Assembly (NCBI GenBank): GCA_015063285.1
Contig: SUST01000012.1
Span: forward strand, 1 to 49,869
DNA: 49,869 nt
Direction of reading: 5' to 3'
Source of the DNA: Thermoplasmata archaeon
Lineage (GTDB): Archaea > Thermoplasmatota > Thermoplasmata > Methanomassiliicoccales > Methanomethylophilaceae
Part shown: positions 29,359 to 37,088 of the stretch, in pieces
How the letters are laid out: every line of letters begins with the position of its first letter
Position numbering within the stretch: position 1 is the first letter of the stretch
Notes under the pieces: generated by a model
Database searches by the model: none
Told to the model about the DNA's origin: nothing
The model's input: the letters and a program-made list of their open reading frames with translations, nothing else
Made by a program: the position numbers and the translations under genes

Positions 29359-29847
29359 ATGGACTTCCTCGAGGGGGTGAAGCAGCGCTTCGATAGACCC
29401 CAGATCATCAGAATAATCGGTTCGTTCGTCGGGATCGGATTCCTGGGAGTATTGTGGGCCTTCTTCGACCTGCCCCTCCTGATAGCGTCCCTGGGTTCTA
29501 CGGCCGTCACCCTGTTCGGTCTTCCCAAGGCGCCTCCGGCCAAACCGAGATCCGCCATCCTGGGGCAGTTCCTCTCAGCTATCTGCGGGTGGGTGACACA
29601 ATATCTTCTGGGATCCGAATGGTATGCATGCGCCATAGCCGTCATGCTCTCGCTCATAGTGATGGTCGTCTTTGACTGCGTCCACCCTCCGGGAGGGGCG
29701 ACTGCGCTCTCGGCGGTCCTCACTCCCCAGCCCTGGACGTTCATAATCGCCCCGGTCACCGTCAGCGTTATCTTCCTTGTCTGCGTTGCCTATGTCACCA
29801 ACAAGGCCTGCGAGCGTTATGAGGAGAGGACGGAGCCCGCGAGATGA
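29359..29847 (+). CDS. HPP-family membrane protein
   Basis: A 162-residue integral membrane protein with four predicted helices and the motif DCVHPPGGATAL that names the family. Plant and cyanobacterial HPP proteins have been linked to nitrite transport across membranes, so a small-anion or nitrogen role next to glutamine synthetase is possible but unproven. I place the start at ATG 29359; the longer frame runs back into the divergent glutamine synthetase gene. A TATA-like CCTTATAGTA lies near 29321-29330. Confidence 0.8.
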   Translation: MDFLEGVKQRFDRPQIIRIIGSFVGIGFLGVLWAFFDLPLLIASLGSTAVTLFGLPKAPPAKPRSAILGQFLSAICGWVTQYLLGSEWYACAIAVMLSLIVMVVFDCVHPPGGATALSAVLTPQPWTFIIAPVTVSVIFLVCVAYVTNKACERYEERTEPAR

Positions 29848-29856
29848 GGTAAGGAC

Positions 29857-30219
29857 GTGTCAGAGGATTCGGATGTCAAGAAATGGAACACGGCTGCCGC
29901 TTTTGCTTTCGCGGTTGCGATAATAGCCGGAATACTCGTAGGATACTTCACTGAGATCGTCAACGCCGTCTTCACCATCCTGATAATCTCCGGCGGATAT
30001 CTCGCAGTCTCATTCTACATCAAAGACAGGAACGATACTTCCGGAGGACCGTCGGAATACGGTGCTGCGGTCATGGGAGGGGTGCTCCTTGCCGGGATCG
30101 GTGCCTGCGGAATCATCTTCAGACTCACGGACAATGTCATACTGACGATCGCCTGCATATTGGCAGTGGTCATGCTGGCGTCTGTGGTCATGATATTCCG
30201 CTACCGCAAGTATCTGTGA
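29857..30219 (+). CDS. Small four-helix membrane protein of unknown function
   Basis: 120 residues with four hydrophobic segments, near residues 11-30, 35-55, 70-88 and 92-113, a short charged N-terminus (SEDSDVKKW) and a basic C-terminal end (RYRKYL). The start is GTG at 29857, supported by a GAGGT site 6 bases upstream. It begins 9 bases after the HPP gene, so the two are probably co-transcribed. I recognise no family. Confidence 0.65.
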   Translation: MSEDSDVKKWNTAAAFAFAVAIIAGILVGYFTEIVNAVFTILIISGGYLAVSFYIKDRNDTSGGPSEYGAAVMGGVLLAGIGACGIIFRLTDNVILTIACILAVVMLASVVMIFRYRKYL

Positions 30220-30253
30220 GAGTTTTATTTACACAGGAATCGTTCCGCGGCGC

Positions 30254-30778
30254 ATGAAGCAGTTAGAAGACTACGTCACCACGATCCCCGACTTCCCCAA
30301 GAAAGGGATCATGTTCAGGGACGTCACATCTGTAGTCCAGAACGGAGAAGGATTGAAGCTCGCCATCGACGGCCTCATAAAAGGACTCAAAGGCATCGAT
30401 TTCGACCTTGTCGTCGGAACGGAATCTCGCGGATTCCTATTCGGTGCTCCCGTTGCATACGCTATGGGAAAGGGATTCATCCTTGTCAGGAAGAAAGGAA
30501 AACTCCCTAGAGAGGTCATTTCCGAGGATTACGAGCTCGAGTACGGAACGGCTACAGTCGAGATGCACACAGATTCCATCAAACCCGGGCAGAAGGTTGT
30601 CGTCATCGATGATCTCATCGCCACCGGAGGAACCACCGAAGCAGTCGTCAAGATGGTCGAGAGGCTCGGAGGAGAAATCGTCAGAATGGGATTCGTCATG
30701 GAGCTTGCCGGACTCGAAGGAATGAAGAAATTCGAGAAGTATCATCCGTTCGCACTCATCACATACCCCGGGAACTGA
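30254..30778 (+). CDS. apt: Adenine phosphoribosyltransferase
   Basis: A 174-residue purine-salvage enzyme that joins adenine and PRPP to give AMP. The PRPP-binding motif VVVIDDLIATGGTT is near residues 115-128, IPDFPKKGIMFRD at 11-23 is the classic APRT start, and ESRGFLFGAPVAY is near 57-69. Length and motif order are normal. A TATA-like GTTTTATTTA (about 30222-30231) is centred 28 bases before the ATG, suggesting a leaderless transcript separate from the upstream membrane genes. Confidence 0.95.
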   Translation: MKQLEDYVTTIPDFPKKGIMFRDVTSVVQNGEGLKLAIDGLIKGLKGIDFDLVVGTESRGFLFGAPVAYAMGKGFILVRKKGKLPREVISEDYELEYGTATVEMHTDSIKPGQKVVVIDDLIATGGTTEAVVKMVERLGGEIVRMGFVMELAGLEGMKKFEKYHPFALITYPGN

Positions 30779-30970
30779 TCCCGCCTCAAACTTCTTCCCT
30801 TCCATCAGTATAGGAAAATATGACCATTTTTCGTTGCTACGGTCAATATTCAGTTTACACGAAAAGTGCATGAGACTCCTCCAATTTGTACATTTTTCGA
30901 TAAATTCCCGTTAAAATTTATATTGAGATCGGGACTATCTGTAGAGCATCAGAAAGAAAGAGGCATTTTG

Positions 30971-33900
30971 GTGAATCAGAGCAAAGTACTGATCATTGCC
31001 GTGATTGCCGCCGTACTAGCGATAATTGCTGGATTCGCGGCATACGCGGGGCTTTTCGATGATGGCAGTGCCGAGACAGGTTGGAGCATAGAACCAACCG
31101 AGGATTTAGTCTATAACGGAACTTCACAACAGTTGGTGAAGGTCGTAGTGGACGAGGGCACTATTTATTACAGTCTGGACGGAACAGAATTCACGACAGA
31201 GATTCCTTCCAAGACCGACGCAGGGAAGTACACCGTCTGGTGCAAAGTGGACAGGGACGGGGAAATAATCGGCGAAAGTAAGATTGCAGTCACAATCCGG
31301 CCGGCACCTGTCATCGTCAAAGTGGACGACTGCCAGAAATACCACGGAGAAGCGGACCCTGTATTCACAGCAGAGGTCAGCGGTACACTCGGTTCTGATA
31401 AAGTTACATACACCATCTCCAGGGAGCCTGGAGAGGATTGCGGAGGATACGTCATCAGCGCCTCCGGAGAAGAAGTACAGGGAAACTACAAGCTGACCTT
31501 CGAGAACGGATATCTCGTCATTTTTAACGAAGTCGTCGTGGTCACGCCCAACGATGCCTCTAAGGCCTACGGGTCTGCAGACCCCGTACTCACTGCCACG
31601 GTCGAGGGTGGAGAGGGAATCGAATTCACTCTGGTGCGCGAAAGCGGAGAACGCCCCGGCACATACAAGATACATGCAGTCGGAGAACGCGCTCAAGGCA
31701 ACTACTTGGTCGAGTTCGGTACAGGTATTTTCACTATCGAAGGATCGCCCGAGACCGATCCTGTGACGCCGGTCAGTCCGACGGACAATTCGACCACTGA
31801 GGCTGTTCAGGGCCTCATCTACAACGGATCTCCCCAGGCTTTGGTGAAATCCACTTTCACAGATGAGACGATCACATACAGTCTGGACGGTAAGAACTAC
31901 TCTTCGACCATACCCACAGGAACCGATGCGGGCAAATACACCGTATGGTACAAAGTGACGAAGAATTCGAAGACCCTTACCGAGAAATCGATTACTGCAT
32001 ACATCGAACCCAAGACGGTAACCGTCAAAGCCAACGATGTTTCCAAACAGTTCGGAAACTCGGACCCCACTTTCACTGCCACTGTAAGCGGCACCCTCGG
32101 TTCCGACAAGGTGAAATACACACTGTCAAGAGAACAGGGCGAAGAATTGGGAAAATACACAATCAGCATCACCGCCAACGAGGTCCAGGGCAACTATCGG
32201 CTTATGATCCTCACGGGAACCCTGTCGATCTACAAGATTGTCAAGGTCACTCCCAACGACGCTTCCAAGCAGTTCGGAACCAGCGATCCCGTATTCACGG
32301 CAACAGTCGATGGGGATGCGAATGTCAGCTACTCACTCACCCGTGATGCGGGAGAGGATCTGGGAGCTTACAAGATACACGCCACAGGAGAGAGGAATCA
32401 GGGCAACTATGTCGTTGAGTTCGATTCCGGTATCTTCAGCATCATGGCTACATCAGCATCGTGGGCAACGGAACCTGCAGCGCAATCGTACGATTTCGAC
32501 GGATGGGCAAAGGAGCTTATCACTCCCGGAACCGTCGCAGAAGGAATCGCGTATTACAGATTATCCACTGAAAACTATTCGACCGATATCCCGACCGCTA
32601 CCGAGCCCGGGATCTACAAGATATTCTGCAAAGTATCTGGAGGAGGCAGTGTTGCCGACTCCACGGAGATTGTTCTGATCTCCGAGATCAGGGAATACCT
32701 TTGGGACGGAGCAGAGACCAAGGAGCCCAGGACTGTAGACGGCAAATACATAATCCATCTCGCATCCGAATTGGCCTGGGTCGCTCAGAACAACTTCGCC
32801 AACGGAGGGTTCGACGGCAAGACATTCGAGATCGGACATGACATTGACCTCAGAAGCTACGAGTGGACCCCTATCGGATCAGTTTCCTCACCTACGACCT
32901 GCCCGTTCAAGGGCACTGTCAAAGGGAACAACCATGTGATTGAGAATCTGGTGATCCATTCCGGCAGCGACTATGTCGGTCTGTTCGGACATATGAGCGG
33001 AGGTCACGTCGAGAACTTGGCAGTGGACAAAATATCCATTTCAGGCTCGCGGCATGTCGGTACGATAGCAGGATTCCTCGACTCCACCGCTGAAGGACTG
33101 AAGGTGACCCATGTCGACCTGGACGGAAACAGGTATGTCGGAGCGATAGCCGGATACCAGACCAAGAAGATTTCCAATTCAGAAGTATCCTACGCGAACG
33201 TCCTGTGCAGCAGGATAACAATCTCCACCCCATACGCCCTGAGCGACATGGGCAACGATGTGGGAGGAATCTCCGGAATGTGCAACTCCGATGTCGATGA
33301 CTGTACCGTCTCGCACCTGACCATCAACGGATACAGGAATGTGGGCGGAATAGCCGGAAACATCCAGGAGAACACGGTCACTGTCAAAGTCTCGGACTGT
33401 AACCTGAGCAGGACGACAATAATAGCCGATTTGAACGGAGGAAATGCCGGCATCCTGGTCGGAAGGGCCTCCGACACCACTCTGATGGTTAACAACTCCA
33501 ATCTATACACCAGCATCATTTACATCACCACTCCCTCGGAGCAAGGAGGGGAGGGGAGCGGAGAGGACCCGATCACCACACCGCCGAACTATCTGACAGG
33601 AACATACGATAAGATTGTCGCTGAAGGAGACAAAGTGACGATTTACAAAGACAATGTTGCCACTGTATTGGAGGACATACACCAGATTATACTGGACGGT
33701 GTGACCATTAACGCATCGGAGAACACGCCCGCAATCGAAATCAAGAGCGATGCTTGGCTTACGGTAGTCATCAAAAATGACGTGAATCTCAAAGGCGGAA
33801 AGGATGCTGATGCCATCAGAGTTCATGAAAGTGGCGAAGTCACCATAACTGGAAGCGGAACACTGACCGTCATAGGTAACAATGGTCAGGAATACGATTC

Positions 33901-34837
33901 ACATGAAGGATATAACAAAAAGGGCACCTCTGATTACGCATCGACCGGAGGGAGTGGAATCGGATTTGCAGGAAAAAGTGCTACAACAGGCACCATAAGG
34001 GTCACAAATCTCTCAGCCCTATATGCATACGGTTACGGTGGATGTGCAGCCGGAATCGGAGGAAGCAACGGGTCGGTAACAATCACATCTTCGACAATCA
34101 AAGAGGCCCGCGGAGGATTCGATGAAATCAACTTCCTCACCGACGGCAATGGAATGAGCGAAGCGGAAGGAGCTCCAGCTATAGCAGGAAGGACTATATT
34201 GATAGAAAACTCCATCATCGAAAAAGCTCTCGGAGGCAGTAAATCAGCTGGTATCGGAGGAAGATTCTGGGACAGCTCAGACATAACCATTATCAACTCA
34301 AACCTTCAGAACATTGTTGGAGGTAACGGTTCTGCTGGTATCGGAGGAAGTCACCCAGCACATAACGCAACCACCAAACCAGTCATCTACATCAGTATCC
34401 TAATCGAGAACTCCGACGTTACTGTAACTGGAGGATACTATGGAGCAGGTATTGGAAGCGGATATGACAGGTGCTGTGGAGAACAGGGATCTACCGACCT
34501 AACCATCGTTATCAGCTCATATTCCAACATAACCGCAGAGGGAGGAAAGTACGCCGCAGACATCGGTACTGGATTCCACTCAGGTATTCTGAAAGGAAGC
34601 ATCGACAGCACCGTGAAGGTCCATGTCACTGAAGGCACTGTACCGAAGACCAGCAGCGGTTATTCCTATACGGCACAAAGCATCGGATATGGTGTGGTAG
34701 ATTCTGCAAGAGAAGGGGCACCTCTCAAGAATGGAGATGACCTCGTCACGCCTACATTCACTGTGAGCGGTGTACCCATCACCAACCCGTTCGACCCTGA
34801 GAGATTGGATGCTGTAAAGGCTGCGTATCCAGCATGA
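30971..34837 (+). CDS. Surface protein with MBG/Ig-like, GLUG and glycine-rich beta-helix repeats
   Basis: An exported protein of 1288 residues. I place the start at GTG 30971, after AAAGAGG and just before a hydrophobic signal (VLIIAVIAAVLAIIAGFAAYAGLF); the frame continues upstream into the promoter (TATA-like TTTATATT near 30915). Residues ~40-560 hold Ig-like modules with YNGxxQxLV and Ser-Lys-Asp/GTLGSDKV motifs in near-duplicate sets. GLUG-like repeats (VGLFG, VGTIAGF, VGAIAGY, VGGISG, VGGIAGN) span ~670-830. A glycine-rich, probably right-handed beta-helix with AGIGG repeats fills ~880-1220. There is no C-terminal membrane helix, so attachment may be by the N-terminal helix. Ligand unknown; adhesin role inferred. 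Confidence 0.85.
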   Translation: MNQSKVLIIAVIAAVLAIIAGFAAYAGLFDDGSAETGWSIEPTEDLVYNGTSQQLVKVVVDEGTIYYSLDGTEFTTEIPSKTDAGKYTVWCKVDRDGEIIGESKIAVTIRPAPVIVKVDDCQKYHGEADPVFTAEVSGTLGSDKVTYTISREPGEDCGGYVISASGEEVQGNYKLTFENGYLVIFNEVVVVTPNDASKAYGSADPVLTATVEGGEGIEFTLVRESGERPGTYKIHAVGERAQGNYLVEFGTGIFTIEGSPETDPVTPVSPTDNSTTEAVQGLIYNGSPQALVKSTFTDETITYSLDGKNYSSTIPTGTDAGKYTVWYKVTKNSKTLTEKSITAYIEPKTVTVKANDVSKQFGNSDPTFTATVSGTLGSDKVKYTLSREQGEELGKYTISITANEVQGNYRLMILTGTLSIYKIVKVTPNDASKQFGTSDPVFTATVDGDANVSYSLTRDAGEDLGAYKIHATGERNQGNYVVEFDSGIFSIMATSASWATEPAAQSYDFDGWAKELITPGTVAEGIAYYRLSTENYSTDIPTATEPGIYKIFCKVSGGGSVADSTEIVLISEIREYLWDGAETKEPRTVDGKYIIHLASELAWVAQNNFANGGFDGKTFEIGHDIDLRSYEWTPIGSVSSPTTCPFKGTVKGNNHVIENLVIHSGSDYVGLFGHMSGGHVENLAVDKISISGSRHVGTIAGFLDSTAEGLKVTHVDLDGNRYVGAIAGYQTKKISNSEVSYANVLCSRITISTPYALSDMGNDVGGISGMCNSDVDDCTVSHLTINGYRNVGGIAGNIQENTVTVKVSDCNLSRTTIIADLNGGNAGILVGRASDTTLMVNNSNLYTSIIYITTPSEQGGEGSGEDPITTPPNYLTGTYDKIVAEGDKVTIYKDNVATVLEDIHQIILDGVTINASENTPAIEIKSDAWLTVVIKNDVNLKGGKDADAIRVHESGEVTITGSGTLTVIGNNGQEYDSHEGYNKKGTSDYASTGGSGIGFAGKSATTGTIRVTNLSALYAYGYGGCAAGIGGSNGSVTITSSTIKEARGGFDEINFLTDGNGMSEAEGAPAIAGRTILIENSIIEKALGGSKSAGIGGRFWDSSDITIINSNLQNIVGGNGSAGIGGSHPAHNATTKPVIYISILIENSDVTVTGGYYGAGIGSGYDRCCGEQGSTDLTIVISSYSNITAEGGKYAADIGTGFHSGILKGSIDSTVKVHVTEGTVPKTSSGYSYTAQSIGYGVVDSAREGAPLKNGDDLVTPTFTVSGVPITNPFDPERLDAVKAAYPA

Positions 34838-34854
34838 TGGAATAAAACGGCGAG

Positions 34855-34928
34855 TGGCCCTACTGGGATTCGAACCCAGGTCAGCGGAGTCGAGGTCCGG
34901 CAGGATATCCAAGCTACCCCATAGGGCC
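34855..34928 (-). tRNA. tRNA, probably Arg(TCG), with unusual anticodon loop
   Basis: The acceptor GGCCCTA pairs with TAGGGCC and the T arm CTGGG/CCCAG encloses TTCGAAT. The D arm has AGCTTGG. The best anticodon stem is CGGA/TCCG plus a C-C mismatch, with the loop CCTCGAC. By position the anticodon is TCG (Arg), but base 33 is C instead of the near-universal T. The variable loop is short (4 bases), which excludes serine. The discriminator is A and no CCA is encoded, unlike the other two tRNAs here. T-rich sequence follows the 3' end. Confidence 0.75.
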
Positions 34929-34973
34929 GTTCCAATGTAGCGCCATCGCCGATTAAAGGTTTTCACCTGTAAA

Positions 34974-35723
34974 TCAGAGTGCCTGGTCGAAATTGGCCAG
35001 GTACTTCTCCTTAACCAAGAACGAATCGTCGATGTCATCGATCATGCGAAGATACAGCTTATAAGGCACTGCAAAAGAGAACTTGTCGCGATCCACATAA
35101 CGTCTGGCGTACATGTCAGTCATACCGATTACCGCATGGGGGTCGTCCGACTCCCCTTCTGCCCTGGGCAATGCATATACCTGCTGGCAGGCGAAACCGT
35201 ACGGCATTATCGCGGCTGGACCCGGAGTTGTCTTCGAGAATGAGACCAGCTGCTGCAACACACTCAGACGCGTAGGGTCCACCAGGAAGGCTACAACCTC
35301 TATCGGCTTCCCATCCTTCACTGCTGAATCCAATTCCTGGAAGACGATGGCATCCTTCCCATCACCGTAATCCTTGATAGCACTCTGCTGGAGCATGGCG
35401 ATCTCCGGTGTTTTGAAATACGACATCCCCGAGCTCTTATGAGCTATCTGGTCTCTGACCTCCACTGGTATGACGGAAGCGGACCAGGCGGATCTCTGAC
35501 GGTCACTTATCCCTCCGAAACCGAAACCGCTCTTCGATCCATGACAGGGAGAATGCTCAGAATCTGCCGCACACTTGTCGCCCAGACGCACGCAGCGTAT
35601 GAAAAGAGAAGGAATCGTGCAATGGCCATTCTGCGGTACGAACGCATCCTCAGGTATGGTCTTCTCACGGTATATCGCTACAGCATGATTCTCCAGTCTC
35701 AGGATATCGGACAGCCTGCTCAT
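34974..35723 (-). CDS. DUF169 family protein
   Basis: A 249-residue soluble protein of the DUF169 family, common in methanogens and sulfate reducers and of unknown function. Characteristic stretches are the opening SRLSDILRLENHAVAI and the C-terminal GMTDMYARRYVDRDKFSFAVPY; a cysteine-bearing region (HGSKSGFGF, FACQQVYALP) lies between. The ATG at 35723 is about 27 bases after a TATA-like GCTTATATCG, so the transcript is probably leaderless; the frame extends 15 codons further upstream across that TATA box. It is divergent from hypE, with 113 bases between their starts. Confidence 0.75.
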   Translation of the reverse strand: MSRLSDILRLENHAVAIYREKTIPEDAFVPQNGHCTIPSLFIRCVRLGDKCAADSEHSPCHGSKSGFGFGGISDRQRSAWSASVIPVEVRDQIAHKSSGMSYFKTPEIAMLQQSAIKDYGDGKDAIVFQELDSAVKDGKPIEVVAFLVDPTRLSVLQQLVSFSKTTPGPAAIMPYGFACQQVYALPRAEGESDDPHAVIGMTDMYARRYVDRDKFSFAVPYKLYLRMIDDIDDSFLVKEKYLANFDQAL

Positions 35724-35836
35724 GGAGGAAGAACGAAGATACGCCGATATAAGCATTGGCTGTAGCATCCAATTTCAGCAAGCTTGTCTTCTTCGTTGGG
35801 CAATGCCTTTATCCAACCTTTCCCATTGTGCGAACC

Positions 35837-36883
35837 ATGTCGAAGGTGATCATGAATCACGGCGCCGGTGGAGAACTCATGCAGGAGTTCCTCGGCAAGC
35901 ACATCACAAGCCACTTCCCCAAAATGAAAGCGGAAGTACCCCTGGACTCCATGGACGACTCTGCAGTCGTGGACGACGTGGTGTTCACCATCGACGGACA
36001 CACCGTAAAACCATTGTTCTTCCCCGGAGGAGACATCGGAAAGATCTCCGTATCCGGTACCGTCAACGACATCTCGGTCATGGGTGCGACACCTATCGCA
36101 CTTGCCTGCTCGGTCATCATCGAGGAGGGACTGGACATCGATGTGGTGGACAAAGTCATGGCAAGCATGGGACAGACTGCCGCAGACTGCGGAGTGCCCA
36201 TCGTCACAGGCGACACGAAGGTCGTGGAAGCCGGTGCAGTGGATCAGATGGTCATGTCCACATCGGCCGTGGGAAAGAGGTCCCCCTACCTGGATTCCAA
36301 CCTGGCCAAGGCTGCGGAATACAGGAAGGTCGAGAACAGATGGTGCACAGATTCCAGCGTCAGACCTGGAGATGCCATCATAGTCTCGGGATATCTGGGA
36401 GACCATGGTGTCGCGTTGCTTTCCTTCCGTGAGGGATACGGATTCGATGCCGACCTCCAGAGCGATGTCGCTCCTCTGAACAAGATGATTGCCGAAGGTC
36501 TGAAGACCGGAGGAATCGTTGCTATGAAGGATCCCACGAGAGGAGGACTTGCCAACACACTCAACGAATGGTGTAGCAAATCCCACATAGGAATGGAGAT
36601 CAATTATGCAGACATCCCGCTCAGGGATGCCGTCGTCAACGGATGCGACCTTTTGGGAATCGATCCGCTGAGCATCGGTAACGAAGGCAAAGCTGTCATA
36701 GGTGTCGTACCTGAGATGGCCGAAGAGGTTCTGAAGACTCTCAGGAGGACTCCCGAGGGAAAGAACGCTGCGATCATCGGATACGCAACCGACGGACCGG
36801 AAAGAGTCGTCCTGAAAACCGAGATCGGCGGAAAGAGGATTCTCGAGGCCCCTGCCGGGGACCCCGTTCCAAGGATCTGTTGA
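35837..36883 (+). CDS. hypE: Hydrogenase maturation protein HypE
   Basis: HypE dehydrates a carbamoyl group placed on its C-terminal cysteine to a thiocyanate, the source of the CN ligands of [NiFe]-hydrogenases. The 348-residue protein ends PRIC, the required C-terminal Cys. Other motifs are NHGAGGELMQEF at the start, DDSAVVD, GGDIGKISVSGTVNDISVMGA and the nucleotide-binding DPTRGGLANTLNE. I place the start at ATG 35837, where conserved sequence begins; the frame runs back to 35756. No other hyp gene is in the window. The gene fits a hydrogenotrophic or H2-dependent methylotrophic methanogen. Confidence 0.95.
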   Translation: MSKVIMNHGAGGELMQEFLGKHITSHFPKMKAEVPLDSMDDSAVVDDVVFTIDGHTVKPLFFPGGDIGKISVSGTVNDISVMGATPIALACSVIIEEGLDIDVVDKVMASMGQTAADCGVPIVTGDTKVVEAGAVDQMVMSTSAVGKRSPYLDSNLAKAAEYRKVENRWCTDSSVRPGDAIIVSGYLGDHGVALLSFREGYGFDADLQSDVAPLNKMIAEGLKTGGIVAMKDPTRGGLANTLNEWCSKSHIGMEINYADIPLRDAVVNGCDLLGIDPLSIGNEGKAVIGVVPEMAEEVLKTLRRTPEGKNAAIIGYATDGPERVVLKTEIGGKRILEAPAGDPVPRIC

Positions 36884-36942
36884 TCTGAATAATCGCCAGC
36901 TGGATTCTATGAAGAATCTAGCACATCCTTCTCTCAACTTTT

Positions 36943-37068
36943 AATGTATATTATAGTTAATTAATGAATATTTTATTACATTATTATAAGGCATTTAAGC
37001 ACCTTATAGTACTCAAATAAACTTCAATGTATATTAGTATACATTAATGAACAATATGTTTATATATC
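36943..37068 (+). promoter_or_regulatory. trpB2 promoter with palindromic operator
   Basis: This AT-rich region holds a perfect palindrome, AATGTATA-TTAG-TATACATT (37026-37045, spacer 37034-37037). The half-site with flank, AATGTATATTA, recurs at 36943-36953. A TATA box, TTTATATATC (37059-37068), is centred about 26 bases before the ATG, so the transcript is likely leaderless. The core TGTATA/TATACA differs by one base per half from TGTACA, the TRP box bound by TrpY upstream of trp genes in Methanothermobacter. Tryptophan-responsive repression is a reasonable inference. Confidence 0.6.
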
Positions 37069-37088
37069 TACCATTTTTGCTCTGAATC

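Noticed and set aside
34855-34928. tRNA read as Ser(CGA) by shifting the loop one base
   Set aside because: This breaks the anticodon stem, and there is no long variable arm, which serine tRNAs need; a true tRNA-Ser(CGA) is already at 6042-6127.
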